A stretch of 64,000 nucleotides of DNA, taken from positions 2,360,546-2,424,545 of the forward strand of contig NZ_CP032157.1 in NCBI RefSeq assembly GCF_003555545.1. The letters run 5' to 3'. The DNA comes from Paraflavitalea soli. Its GTDB lineage: Bacteria; Bacteroidota; Bacteroidia; Chitinophagales; Chitinophagaceae. The notes under the pieces were generated by a model. That model was given only the letters and a program-made list of their open reading frames with translations. It was not told the DNA's origin and did not search any database. Made by a program: the position numbers and the translations under genes. Position 1 is the first letter of the stretch, and the number at the start of each line of letters is the position of its first letter. This document shows, piece after piece, positions 55,707 to 64,000 of the stretch.

Positions 55707-58175
55707 TTAATCTGTGTCCTTCATCTTCATGGTATATACTTTCCCTTTCTGCGTAGCAATATCGTAGAGCCAGCTTTTTTTCAGTTCCGGCAGAGTAATG
55801 CTTGCTTCCTTCGCGATCACCGGCGCCGGCGTGGTTTCCGTTTGGTAAAATGGATTGGGGTTATTCCCCGTGGCTGTTTTTAGCACCTTTCCATCTCCTG
55901 CGGTCAATACATTCGGAACCCGTAACCGCAGATTACCGCCCAGGGTAGACCTGATGACCAGCTTTACCAGTTTTGCAGCTTTCCATTCCATACTTACCAC
56001 TTCAAAGCCCCCGTTGGCCAGCAGGCCGCTCACGTTCCCATGGGGCCAAACATCTGGCAGCGCAGGCAGCAGTGATACAGCCCCATCAGCACTTTGCAGC
56101 AACATTTCCGTGATACCCGATGTACAACCGAAATTGCCATCGATCTGGAAAGGCGGATGCGCATCAAAGAGATTGTTATAAGTGCCCCCGCCGCCTGCAA
56201 CTGTACCTACGGGCGTAAGCTGGTTTTGTATAAGTTTGTATGCATGGTTACCATCGAGCATCCGCGCCCACCAGTTCACCTTCCATCCCATGCTCCAGCC
56301 GGTAGATACATCTCCGCGCTGCAGGAGAGTGTTCCGGGCCGCACTGTACAATTCCGGCGTCCGGTAAGGAGACACCTGGTTCGAAGGGAAAAGTCCGTAC
56401 AGATGTGAAATATGCCGGTGATTATCCTTCGGATCATCGATATCGTCCAGCCATTCCTGCAACTGGCCATGCTTTCCGATATGCATCGGCGCCAGCCGGC
56501 TGCGCAATTGTTTCAGCGTATCTGCAAAAGCAGCGTCCTGCTGCAGGATGGCCGCGGCCCTGATGGTAGAGCTGAAAATATCGAATACGATCTGGTTGCT
56601 CATCGTAGTGCCCGCATCCAGCGATGAACCCTGGTGTGCTGCGGGAGCATTTTCCGGCGACATATCCGGACAAAGCACCAGCCAGTGATACTTCGGATGC
56701 TCTACCAGGTAATCGATATAAAAAGTAGCAGCCCCTTTCATCGCAGGGTATATAGAAGCCAGGTAAGCTTTATCGCCCGTGTACAGGTAATGCTCCCATG
56801 CCTGCTGGCTCATCCATCCACCTCCATTGTTCCAGGCGCCCCAGAAGGCGCCGTCCACCGCGCCGGTGGCCCGCCAGATATCTGTATTGTGGTGCGCCAT
56901 CCAGCCACGGGCGCCATACATATCCCTGGCCGTTTGCTGCCCGGTCACCGATAGCTCTTTTACCATCTGCGCAAAAGGTTCAAATAACTCAGCGAGGTTG
57001 GTTTTCTCCGCCGGCCAATAATTCATTTCCGCATTTATATTGATCGTGTATTTGCTGTCCCAGGGTGGATAAAGCCGGTTATTCCAAATACCCTGCAGAT
57101 TCGCCGGCTGGCCACCCGGCTGCGAAGACGAGATCAGCAAATAACGGCCATACTGAAAATAAAGCGTTACCAGGTGTGGGTCATTCACCGTATTGAAATT
57201 TTTCAACCGTTCGTCCGTTGGCAGCGCAGCTGCTTCCGTTTGCCCGATATCCAGTTTTACCCGGTTAAAATACCGTTGATAGGCCGCTACATGAGCTTGT
57301 AAAATTACAGCGAATGGCCTTGCCGCTGCTTTATCCATAAATGCCTGCGCCCTTTCATTTTCATTGCCGCCAAGATCTTTGTAACTGTTGAAATTGGTGG
57401 CCACGGAAATATAGATAGTCACCGCATCCGCCGCTTTTACCATCAGCGAAGTATCGCCGGCTGCCAGCGTCCCCCCTTCCGGTTGTATACGCACAATACC
57501 TTTGTATTTTACACGGCCCGGCACCTTTTCATGATCGATGGTGGTCCCTGCGATGACCAACTCTTTGGCCGCTGTGGTGTGCACCGACGCCTTGGGTTGA
57601 GGAGTAGAAAAGGCTGCATGGAAACTGATACTGCCAGGTTTACTCGCCGTTAAGCGAATGACGATCACCCGGTCCGCCAGGGATGCCAATACCTGCCGCT
57701 TGTAAGTAATGCCGCCCACCGCATAAGAAGTGGTGGCAACAGCCCGCTCAAGATCCAGCTCCCGGTAATAATGATCATATTGGCTGTGCCCGTCAAAGGA
57801 AAGTTGCAGGTTGCCAAGCGGTTCAAACATTTGCCCCTGCGATGTTTTGGATATGATCGTTTTGCCGGCCAGTTTCTCAGCCTCTTTTTGCTTGCCCTCA
57901 AACAGGAGCCTTCTTATTTCCGGCAGGGAAGCCAATGCCTCCGGGTTATCATTACGATTCGGTCCGCCGCTCCACAAAGTATGTTCATTCAATTGTATCG
58001 TTTCAGTATCTACATTTCCATATACCATGGCTCCCAGCCTTCCGTTGCCAACCGGCAAGGTGTTTTCCCATGTCTTGCCCGATGGTTGTTTATACCACAG
58101 CTTTAGACCTGGTTGCTGTTGTGAATAACCGGCCACTACCGGCAATAGGCATAAGATCAATAAAACCTGTTTCAT
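55707..58175 (-). CDS. GH95 alpha-1,2-L-fucosidase
   Basis: 822 aa from ATG 58175 (signal peptide [19 protein letters not shown]); in-frame ATG 58184 and TTG 58199 lie upstream. GH95 opens with [28 protein letters not shown] and [11 protein letters not shown]. The catalytic set of the family is present: the Asn pair Asn379/Asn381 (NINAEMNYW), the acid Glu508 (SPENAPA) and Asp679 (QIDGNFG). GH95 enzymes invert and cut alpha-1,2-linked fucose, the linkage in fucosylated xyloglucan. Last gene of the LacI-linked operon. Confidence 0.93.
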   Translation of the reverse strand: MKQVLLILCLLPVVAGYSQQQPGLKLWYKQPSGKTWENTLPVGNGRLGAMVYGNVDTETIQLNEHTLWSGGPNRNDNPEALASLPEIRRLLFEGKQKEAEKLAGKTIISKTSQGQMFEPLGNLQLSFDGHSQYDHYYRELDLERAVATTSYAVGGITYKRQVLASLADRVIVIRLTASKPGSISFHAAFSTPQPKASVHTTAAKELVIAGTTIDHEKVPGRVKYKGIVRIQPEGGTLAAGDTSLMVKAADAVTIYISVATNFNSYKDLGGNENERAQAFMDKAAARPFAVILQAHVAAYQRYFNRVKLDIGQTEAAALPTDERLKNFNTVNDPHLVTLYFQYGRYLLISSSQPGGQPANLQGIWNNRLYPPWDSKYTININAEMNYWPAEKTNLAELFEPFAQMVKELSVTGQQTARDMYGARGWMAHHNTDIWRATGAVDGAFWGAWNNGGGWMSQQAWEHYLYTGDKAYLASIYPAMKGAATFYIDYLVEHPKYHWLVLCPDMSPENAPAAHQGSSLDAGTTMSNQIVFDIFSSTIRAAAILQQDAAFADTLKQLRSRLAPMHIGKHGQLQEWLDDIDDPKDNHRHISHLYGLFPSNQVSPYRTPELYSAARNTLLQRGDVSTGWSMGWKVNWWARMLDGNHAYKLIQNQLTPVGTVAGGGGTYNNLFDAHPPFQIDGNFGCTSGITEMLLQSADGAVSLLPALPDVWPHGNVSGLLANGGFEVVSMEWKAAKLVKLVIRSTLGGNLRLRVPNVLTAGDGKVLKTATGNNPNPFYQTETTPAPVIAKEASITLPELKKSWLYDIATQKGKVYTMKMKDTD

Positions 58176-58218
58176 ATGGTGCATTGTGTTTATCGTCAAA
58201 AATAAGTGATCAGCTACG

Positions 58219-59292
58219 CTAATCCCGGACTATTGAAGCGTCCTGTTCAAAAAAGTTCACCTGCATCAATCCTTTTGCTTGCAGCATTCGCCATACCGGC
58301 GCAGCGATCTCGGTAGTAGCATACTGCATATTTTCTTCGATCCGTTTTACATCCATCGTATTGAGGGCAATGCTTGTCACACCGGGTGCATGCAAGCCAA
58401 ACTGGATGCAGGCTGCAGCAGGTGTAATGCCAAAGCTGCTGCAAACAGCCTGAAAGTCTGTACGCCAACTGTACAAAGCATCATGCTCCGCTGTACCCGG
58501 TATTACCGGTTTATAATCATAATGATCACCACCCAGCAGGAAGCCGGAATGGAACAAGGCCGCATTGATGATCTTCACCCCTTTCCCGCTAAGTTGTACC
58601 ATAAGATCGAGCAGGGCCTGCGGATGCTGCCGGATCGTCATACTGTTGGCGATCATTACCCAATCAAGCGGCACATCAGCGGCAATACGCCGGATCGTCT
58701 TCCAGTCCTTGGCGCCTACACCGATCGCTTGTACTTTCCCCCGTTGTTTCAGATCATGCAGGGCTTTATAAGCGCCCAGCACATCCTCATACAATTGCTG
58801 TTCATGCAGTTTGCTTTTGGCAGTAGCCAGGTATTCATCCGGATCGTGCACGGAAACCATTTGTGGAATGTATCCGCCCAGCAATTCATTGCCCTGCTCA
58901 AAACATTCCAGTATACCTTTATAGCTGATCTTCTGTACCGCGTCATATTCAAGTCCCTTCCACACGCCAGGTTCAAAGGTCGGCGCCGTTGTTTTCAATG
59001 GCGTACGATACCAGCCCAGTTTATTGCTGATAACCACCTGCTCTGGCGGCACCTGCAATTGCCGCAGGCATTTACCGAGCACTTCCAGCGCAAGACCGGC
59101 GCCATATTTTCCCGCCGAATCAAAAAAGGTCCTGCCATTGCTTACACGCAAACATTCGCGGACTACCGCATACTTTAGTTCATCGCCATAAGCTTCAAAC
59201 AAATTTCCCAGGCCGCTCGTACCAAAGATTACGGGCGGCAATACACCTGCCGCATCATTTTCTGGCAAAACCTTTTCTGCTCTTACTATCAT
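58219..59292 (-). CDS. Aldo/keto reductase, probable L-fucose (D-threo-aldose) 1-dehydrogenase
   Basis: 357 aa from ATG 59292 (a TTG at 59298 precedes). The catalytic tetrad Asp58, Tyr63 (FFDSAGKYG), Lys91 (ISNKLGW) and His149 (MVSVHDPDE) is intact. The sequence has no signal peptide, so it is cytoplasmic. It resembles the D-threo-aldose 1-dehydrogenase/pyridoxal 4-dehydrogenase type, which oxidises L-fucose to L-fuconolactone with NAD(P). Its place 19 bp ahead of GH95 fits the first step of oxidative fucose breakdown. Confidence 0.83.
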   Translation of the reverse strand: MIVRAEKVLPENDAAGVLPPVIFGTSGLGNLFEAYGDELKYAVVRECLRVSNGRTFFDSAGKYGAGLALEVLGKCLRQLQVPPEQVVISNKLGWYRTPLKTTAPTFEPGVWKGLEYDAVQKISYKGILECFEQGNELLGGYIPQMVSVHDPDEYLATAKSKLHEQQLYEDVLGAYKALHDLKQRGKVQAIGVGAKDWKTIRRIAADVPLDWVMIANSMTIRQHPQALLDLMVQLSGKGVKIINAALFHSGFLLGGDHYDYKPVIPGTAEHDALYSWRTDFQAVCSSFGITPAAACIQFGLHAPGVTSIALNTMDVKRIEENMQYATTEIAAPVWRMLQAKGLMQVNFFEQDASIVRD

Positions 59293-59329
59293 AGCCAATT
59301 GTTATTTACATACTTTTAATCTTTTTCTA

Positions 59330-61258
59330 TCACAGCGGTACCAGGGAGGCGGCAAAGCCGCCCCGGCGCAATAGTTTCACGTCTACCGAGGTCGATTGGT
59401 TCACTACCAGTTGTTGTATATCGAACGCCTTATCATGTTCGCCATCCGCTATCAAAGTCATTTTGTATTGTACACCCGCCTTTAAAAAACCAAAGGAGAG
59501 CGTTTTTTTCTTCGGCCGTATTTCCGCGTTAATGCCTCCCACATACCAGTCATTGCCCTTGCGCCGGGCCAGGATCACCTCCTTGCCGGGATATCCATCC
59601 AGCAATTGCGTATCATCCCAGACCGTAGGCACCGTTTTAAGAAAAGCCCTCGCAGCGTCAGGCAATCCATCATAACCCTCCGGCCGATCGGCAAAGTGTT
59701 GCAGCGCCGATTCAAACACCACGCTCAACGCCAGTTCATGGCCATAGGAAGTAAGATGGGGAAACTGAGAATTGGTGAACGTAACAGGCGTATAATCCAT
59801 AGCCCCTACCACATTGCGGGTAAAAGGCAGGATAGTGTTGTGCTCCGGCGCTGTGCCGGTAAATTCCGGTCCGTTGTTGTACCATTCCGCACCACGTACC
59901 GCTTCATTGGTCATCAGGTTAGGATAGGTCCTCGCCCATCCTCTCGGCACCATACAACCGTGGAAGTATACCATCATCTCAAATTGCGCCGCATCCTCCA
60001 GTATATCCAGGTAATACCTGATCATATCCTGTTTCTCGCTTTCAAAGAAATCCACTTTCACGCCTACAAAACCCAGCTTCTTTAGTTTGGTAAATTCAAC
60101 CACCCGGTTTTCATGCGTCAGCATACGGTCGCGGGGCGTAGAAGACACATTAGTATGCTTCCCACCGGAATTGTACCAGATAAGGGGCTTCACCCCTTTT
60201 GACAGGATGTACCTGACAGCATCTTCCACCGTACCGCCATTGCTCATGCCATCCCATTCCCAGTCGAGCAATGTATAAGGCCAGTTCATCCTTGCTGCCA
60301 GATCGGCAAAAGCCGTTACGATCTTATAGTCTTTCGTGCCGTGGTTGCTGGACCAGTAGTTCCAGGATACTGCCCCCGGCCTGATCCAATCCGTGTTTTT
60401 AATGACAGAGGGAGCCGATGCATCTTCCACCAGGGTAGAATGTATAATATCTGCCAGGCTGCCGGCAACGACCACCCGCCACGGCGATCTCCAGGGTAGC
60501 GTAATAGAGGGTAAGGAGTCCCCCTGGCCGTTGCCGTCTTTCGGGTTGGGGAAGACCAGTTTATAAGCATTCCTGTCATCATTATTGCGCAATTTCGTGC
60601 CGCAATACCCCCGGTCTACATCAGCTTCGTGCAGCAGGAACCAGCAGGCTTTATCCGCCGTATTGAACAGCGCCGGGTAGCACCAGTCCTGCTGTTGCAC
60701 CTTATCATCACTCATGGCTGTATACAACCCTTCATTGGCCGGGTTCCACCTTTCCATCCACCGCATAGTTGTCTGCGGAATCGAATACGTAGTACTTTCC
60801 TCCCTTATAACAAAACTGCCCTGTTTTTCCGGAAACTCATACCGGAAAGTCACCCCGTCATTCCAGGCCCTGATAAAGAGGTTCATCTTTGCTTTGCCAG
60901 GCGTCTCAAACGAGACCATCAGTTCATTGGCCGCATTGGTACGGTTCAGCCGCTTGCCATGCAAGGCTGTATATTGCTCATTGATCAATTGGGGTTTTCC
61001 CACTTTCAGCAACAGGAGGTTATTGGAAAAATCCTGGTCATTGCGCACCAGCCCCAGATCGATGCGGGGTATCGCTGTTGTTTCCTTGCCATCAGCCAGG
61101 TATAATACCTTCAGGTACCAGCTGCCAGCCTTGGCCCCTTCATCCTTATACAGGGCTGCACCGATCTTCCCGTTGGGCGATAGGATCCTTGCCTGTTGTG
61201 CACGGGCTGCAAAAGCATGCAATAAAAGAAAGAGGGCCGTTGTGATCGTTGTTTTCAT
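59330..61258 (-). CDS. GH97 glycoside hydrolase, retaining type (second copy)
   Basis: 642 aa with signal peptide (MKTTITTALFLLLHAFAARAQ). N-terminal sandwich (RILSPNGKIGAALYKDEGA), catalytic barrel (PGAVSWNYWSSNHGTKDYKIVTAFADLAARMNWPYTLLDWEWDG), and GVKVDFFESEKQDM with Asp403 at the retaining nucleophile site. It shares the family plan of the GH97 in operon A but is clearly diverged. A beta-L-arabinopyranosidase or alpha-galactosidase role is possible. Next to GH31 (23-bp gap) in the LacI-linked operon. Confidence 0.88.
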   Translation of the reverse strand: MKTTITTALFLLLHAFAARAQQARILSPNGKIGAALYKDEGAKAGSWYLKVLYLADGKETTAIPRIDLGLVRNDQDFSNNLLLLKVGKPQLINEQYTALHGKRLNRTNAANELMVSFETPGKAKMNLFIRAWNDGVTFRYEFPEKQGSFVIREESTTYSIPQTTMRWMERWNPANEGLYTAMSDDKVQQQDWCYPALFNTADKACWFLLHEADVDRGYCGTKLRNNDDRNAYKLVFPNPKDGNGQGDSLPSITLPWRSPWRVVVAGSLADIIHSTLVEDASAPSVIKNTDWIRPGAVSWNYWSSNHGTKDYKIVTAFADLAARMNWPYTLLDWEWDGMSNGGTVEDAVRYILSKGVKPLIWYNSGGKHTNVSSTPRDRMLTHENRVVEFTKLKKLGFVGVKVDFFESEKQDMIRYYLDILEDAAQFEMMVYFHGCMVPRGWARTYPNLMTNEAVRGAEWYNNGPEFTGTAPEHNTILPFTRNVVGAMDYTPVTFTNSQFPHLTSYGHELALSVVFESALQHFADRPEGYDGLPDAARAFLKTVPTVWDDTQLLDGYPGKEVILARRKGNDWYVGGINAEIRPKKKTLSFGFLKAGVQYKMTLIADGEHDKAFDIQQLVVNQSTSVDVKLLRRGGFAASLVPL

Positions 61259-61281
61259 ACAGTCTGTCGTTGAAGATCATC

Positions 61282-63717
61282 CTATAATTTCACTACTATC
61301 TTTTTTCCGGAATAAGTGATTACCTGGTCAGGCGTAACGGCCGTGTCCGCACCCACGCCTTTCTGGTTATTCACCCGTACAATATGGAACTTTCTGCCTT
61401 CCAGCATACCGGGGAAAGCTCCTTTCCGGTCATGGATCATCAGTTCCTTTTTTTTGTCATTCCATTGAAAGCTGATCGTGGTATAAGCGCCCTTTTCATA
61501 ATTATACGTATCGTTCTCATCCTCGTACAATACAAAGCTGCCATCGGCCCCGGGATAAACACGTATCTCAAGTTGGTCCCATTTCTTTTCTTCCGCATAT
61601 TGCACCTGCGGCCCAATGGGCAGTATGGAACCGGCTTTCACAAAGAGCGGAATAATATCCAGCGGCGTGGCGGTGCTGATCTTATTGCCACCCGTAAATG
61701 ACTCACCCGTCCAGAAGTCGTACCAGTTGGCCCCTTCCGGCAAATACACTTCTTTGCTTTTTACACTGCTGAAATCTTCCACGTTGGAAGAATCCCTGCC
61801 ACCGGCTACTTTTTTTATGTACATAGGCCGGGTCACAGGACTCACCAGCAGCGATTTGCCAAACAGGAACTCATCGTTGATATCCCAGGCATTTTTATCT
61901 TTTGCAAAATCCATCATCAGCGCACGCATCATGCTCGATTGGCCCGCGGTCACTTCCCAGGAGGTGGAATAGATATAAGGCAGCAGGCGGTAACGCAGGT
62001 TGATATATTTATCGATGGCATCGTACACCTTATTCCCTTTCTGGCCAAACTGGTAGATCTCCCGGGGAGCATCAGCACCGTGCGAACGCATCATGGGACA
62101 GAAAGCGCCAAATTCCAGCCAACGTACATACAGCTCCCGATATTCCGGATCATCCAGTTTCTTAGGGAACCGGTTTAAGAAAAAACCACCAATATCACTG
62201 TTCCAGTAAGGGATACCGCAGAGAGAAAAGTTCAATCCGGCCGATACCTGGTTGCGCAAAGCGTTCCAGGAAGACGTCACATCTCCCGACCAGGTATTGG
62301 CGCCATAGCGTTGCTGGCCGGCAAATGCAGAACGCGTAAGAATAAATACCCGCTTGCCGGCAGCGGCCGATATAGCCCGCTGATGTTGGTACACCCCTCC
62401 CACCGTCATTAAAGGAAATGCATTGCGTACTTTGCGGAAGGAACCAAGCCAGGTTTTTTGGTCGAAATCGCCCGGCTTTGCACCGAGGTGATCGGGCTCG
62501 GAAGAGTCCATCCACCAGCCATCTATTCCCACCGACAAGAGGCCTGCATGCAGGTATTTCCAGAATATATCGCGCGCTGCCGGGTTGTAAGGATCATACA
62601 CCCTCACCCCCGAAGGATAGTCACGGTTGGGTGGCCACTTCTCTGAGCCGGATTCGGGCCAGGTCGGAAAATTCATCAGTGCTCCTATTTTATCCAACTC
62701 CCGGTAAGGTTTTGTTTGCGGACCAAAGGAGTTCCAGATAGAAATGATCAGGTGGGCTTTCTGGTTATGTATATCATCCACCATCTTCTGCGGGTTGTAA
62801 AATTCGGGGTTCAGGAACTCCATCGCATTCCACAGGTAATTACTGCCCCAATACTGCCAGTCCTGGATAATGCCGTCCAGCGGCACACCCAGTTCCCGGT
62901 ATTTTTTTACCACACCCACCAGTTCATCCTGGCTTTTGTAACGCTCCTTACTTTGCCAGAAACCGTAGGTCCACAAGGGAAACATGGGCGCCTGCCCCGT
63001 AAGATCGCGCATGCATGCAATGACACCATCTGCATGGCCGCCATACATAAAATAATAATCGATCCCCTCACCCACTTCCGACCTGAAAGTAGTGCTTGTT
63101 GTATTGTCTGTAAAGTTGGTGGGAGAATAATTGTCCCAAAACACACCATAACCTTTTACCGACTGAAAGAAAGGAATATAATCATCCGTATTCCCCTGCA
63201 CCATATGCAGGGAAAGGTTACGCTGTACCATTTTACCACCCTGTTGCTGACCCAGACCATAAATGCCTTCTTCCTTATCCAAAGCAAAGGACTGCTGCAC
63301 GCTCCAGGTATTTACCCCCGCATCGTTAAATGGGGTAAAGGACGCGCCCTTCTCATCTTCCCGGAGTAAGGGATGGCCCGCTGCATCTGAATATTCGAGC
63401 TGTCCGTTTTGCAGGTTCAGGCTTACCCGTATCTTTTCGCTTTTCAGGATCAGCAGGTTGCCTTTTTGTCCCACCGTGAACGCAGTGCTTTGTGGTGTTT
63501 TGATCACCGATAAACTTTCCTTCTCCGTTATTTTGCCGCCAGGCCCTTTTAAGATGCGTACCGTAGAGGCATCATAAAACCGGAGTTCTACCGCTATAGA
63601 ATCGATGCCTGTTTTAATGCCCTGGGCTGTTTTTTGCCAGCTTTGCGATCGGCAGGTAATACTTGTCAAAAGTACCAGCATCATCAGTAGGCTGGTCCGT
63701 TGTAAGGTCAGTTTCAC
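61282..63717 (-). CDS. GH31 alpha-xylosidase/alpha-glucosidase-like enzyme without PA14
   Basis: 811 aa with GTG start at 63717; a normal signal peptide follows (MKLTLQRTSLLMMLVLLTSITCRSQ) and no ATG stands nearby upstream. The GH31 barrel has FWQSKERYKSQDELVGVVKKYRELGVPLDGIIQDWQYW, nucleophile Asp404 (WWMDSSEPD) and acid/base Asp479 (TWSGDVTSSW). It lacks the PA14 insert of the operon A enzyme, so it may prefer shorter oligosaccharides or another alpha-linked sugar. First gene of the LacI-linked operon. Confidence 0.9.
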   Translation of the reverse strand: MKLTLQRTSLLMMLVLLTSITCRSQSWQKTAQGIKTGIDSIAVELRFYDASTVRILKGPGGKITEKESLSVIKTPQSTAFTVGQKGNLLILKSEKIRVSLNLQNGQLEYSDAAGHPLLREDEKGASFTPFNDAGVNTWSVQQSFALDKEEGIYGLGQQQGGKMVQRNLSLHMVQGNTDDYIPFFQSVKGYGVFWDNYSPTNFTDNTTSTTFRSEVGEGIDYYFMYGGHADGVIACMRDLTGQAPMFPLWTYGFWQSKERYKSQDELVGVVKKYRELGVPLDGIIQDWQYWGSNYLWNAMEFLNPEFYNPQKMVDDIHNQKAHLIISIWNSFGPQTKPYRELDKIGALMNFPTWPESGSEKWPPNRDYPSGVRVYDPYNPAARDIFWKYLHAGLLSVGIDGWWMDSSEPDHLGAKPGDFDQKTWLGSFRKVRNAFPLMTVGGVYQHQRAISAAAGKRVFILTRSAFAGQQRYGANTWSGDVTSSWNALRNQVSAGLNFSLCGIPYWNSDIGGFFLNRFPKKLDDPEYRELYVRWLEFGAFCPMMRSHGADAPREIYQFGQKGNKVYDAIDKYINLRYRLLPYIYSTSWEVTAGQSSMMRALMMDFAKDKNAWDINDEFLFGKSLLVSPVTRPMYIKKVAGGRDSSNVEDFSSVKSKEVYLPEGANWYDFWTGESFTGGNKISTATPLDIIPLFVKAGSILPIGPQVQYAEEKKWDQLEIRVYPGADGSFVLYEDENDTYNYEKGAYTTISFQWNDKKKELMIHDRKGAFPGMLEGRKFHIVRVNNQKGVGADTAVTPDQVITYSGKKIVVKL

Positions 63718-63775
63718 TGTGCTAAATTTTAGGTGTCTTCGTGGTTTATTCTTTTAGTAGGGCCCGATGGGCTAC

Positions 63776-63808
63776 CAAAGCTATATTTTTTTGAAATCGA
63801 TTTCCAAA
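63776..63808 (-). promoter_or_regulatory. Promoter of the GH31-GH97-AKR-GH95 operon with LacI-type operator
   Basis: Minus strand TTTG (63805-63808), a 21-nt spacer and TAGCTTTG (63776-63783) match the Bacteroidota -33/-7 consensus. The perfect palindrome GAAATCGATTTC (63793-63804), with the central CG usual for LacI-family sites, fills the spacer. A bound repressor there would block the promoter. Confidence 0.65.
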
Positions 63809-63881
63809 TTATGTCAATAAATTTACAAAACGCATACAATACAATATTTATCAATACATTACTACATAATAGAGTTATATT

Positions 63882-63889
63882 AATCGATT
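63882..63889. promoter_or_regulatory. Second AATCGATT operator-like site near the LacI gene
   Basis: The same 8-bp core AATCGATT as in the palindrome at 63793-63804, 87 bp away and just upstream of a TACTTTTA box (63902-63909) for the LacI gene. It may serve autoregulation or looping. Confidence 0.4.
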
Positions 63890-63959
63890 GTATAAAATAC
63901 TTACTTTTACAGATCGGCAGGTAGCCTATATTTATAAGAAGAAACTATAAACAGCCTTC

Positions 63960-64000
63960 ATGTCGGGAAAACGTGTGACCATTTATGATGTTGCCAGGGA
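63960..64000 (+). CDS. LacI-family transcriptional regulator, N-terminal fragment (cut by window end)
   Basis: Only MSGKRVTIYDVAR is visible. 'VTIYDVAR' is the typical start of the LacI helix-turn-helix. The gene points away from the GH31 operon across a 242-bp shared control region, so it is the natural candidate repressor. Effector unknown. Confidence 0.8.
   Translation, partial: MSGKRVTIYDVAR

Overview
The window looks like a chromosomal segment of a soil- or plant-associated Bacteroidota member, most probably Chitinophagaceae. The signs are SusC/SusD pairs, T9SS sorting domains of type A and type B, a hybrid two-component sensor, TAnnTTTG-type promoter boxes, weak Shine-Dalgarno signals and lipoproteins of the 'SCKKK' kind. 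No rRNA, tRNA, CRISPR array or insertion sequence was seen.

Region 1 (1-13.7 kb, general functions): the 3' part of an alginate-export type porin gene, a secreted alpha/beta hydrolase, a very large T9SS type B M43 metalloprotease, a T9SS type A esterase carrying two nearly identical LamG domains (encoded by a 708-bp tandem duplication), a beta-lactamase-fold lipoprotein, and 1.7 kb of non-coding DNA made of repeat families and orphan hairpins.

Region 2 (13.7-50.2 kb, minus strand): a large xyloglucan utilisation locus in three operons. Operon A (32.9 down to 13.7 kb) encodes GH31 with PA14, SusC, SusD, a xyloglucan-binding-type SGBP, GH5, T9SS-secreted GH74, GH97, GH39 and GH42. Operon B (39.9 to 33.1 kb) encodes GH3, a CE20-like acetylesterase, GH29 fucosidase and a CE1-like esterase. 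Operon C (45.8 to 40.1 kb) encodes a second SusC/SusD pair and an unrecognised PKD lipoprotein. A 1370-aa hybrid two-component system follows upstream. All three operons carry the same upstream element: two GnAACAwTy half-sites 22 bp apart and exactly 27 bp from a TAsTTTTA box. I infer this is the binding site of the hybrid sensor.

Region 3 (50.3-64 kb): L-fucose release and catabolism. A fucP-mutarotase-GH29-alcohol dehydrogenase operon lies divergent from an AraC regulator. A second operon (GH31-GH97-aldo/keto reductase-GH95) lies divergent from a LacI-family gene cut by the window end, with a palindromic operator placed between its -33 and -7 boxes.

Working model (inference): GH74 and GH5 cut the xyloglucan backbone outside the cell. 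SGBP and SusCD bind and import the oligosaccharides. Esterases, GH29/GH95, GH42, GH31 and GH3 remove acetyl, fucose, galactose, xylose and glucose in turn. Free fucose enters by FucP and is mutarotated and oxidised; the later catabolic steps are not in the window.
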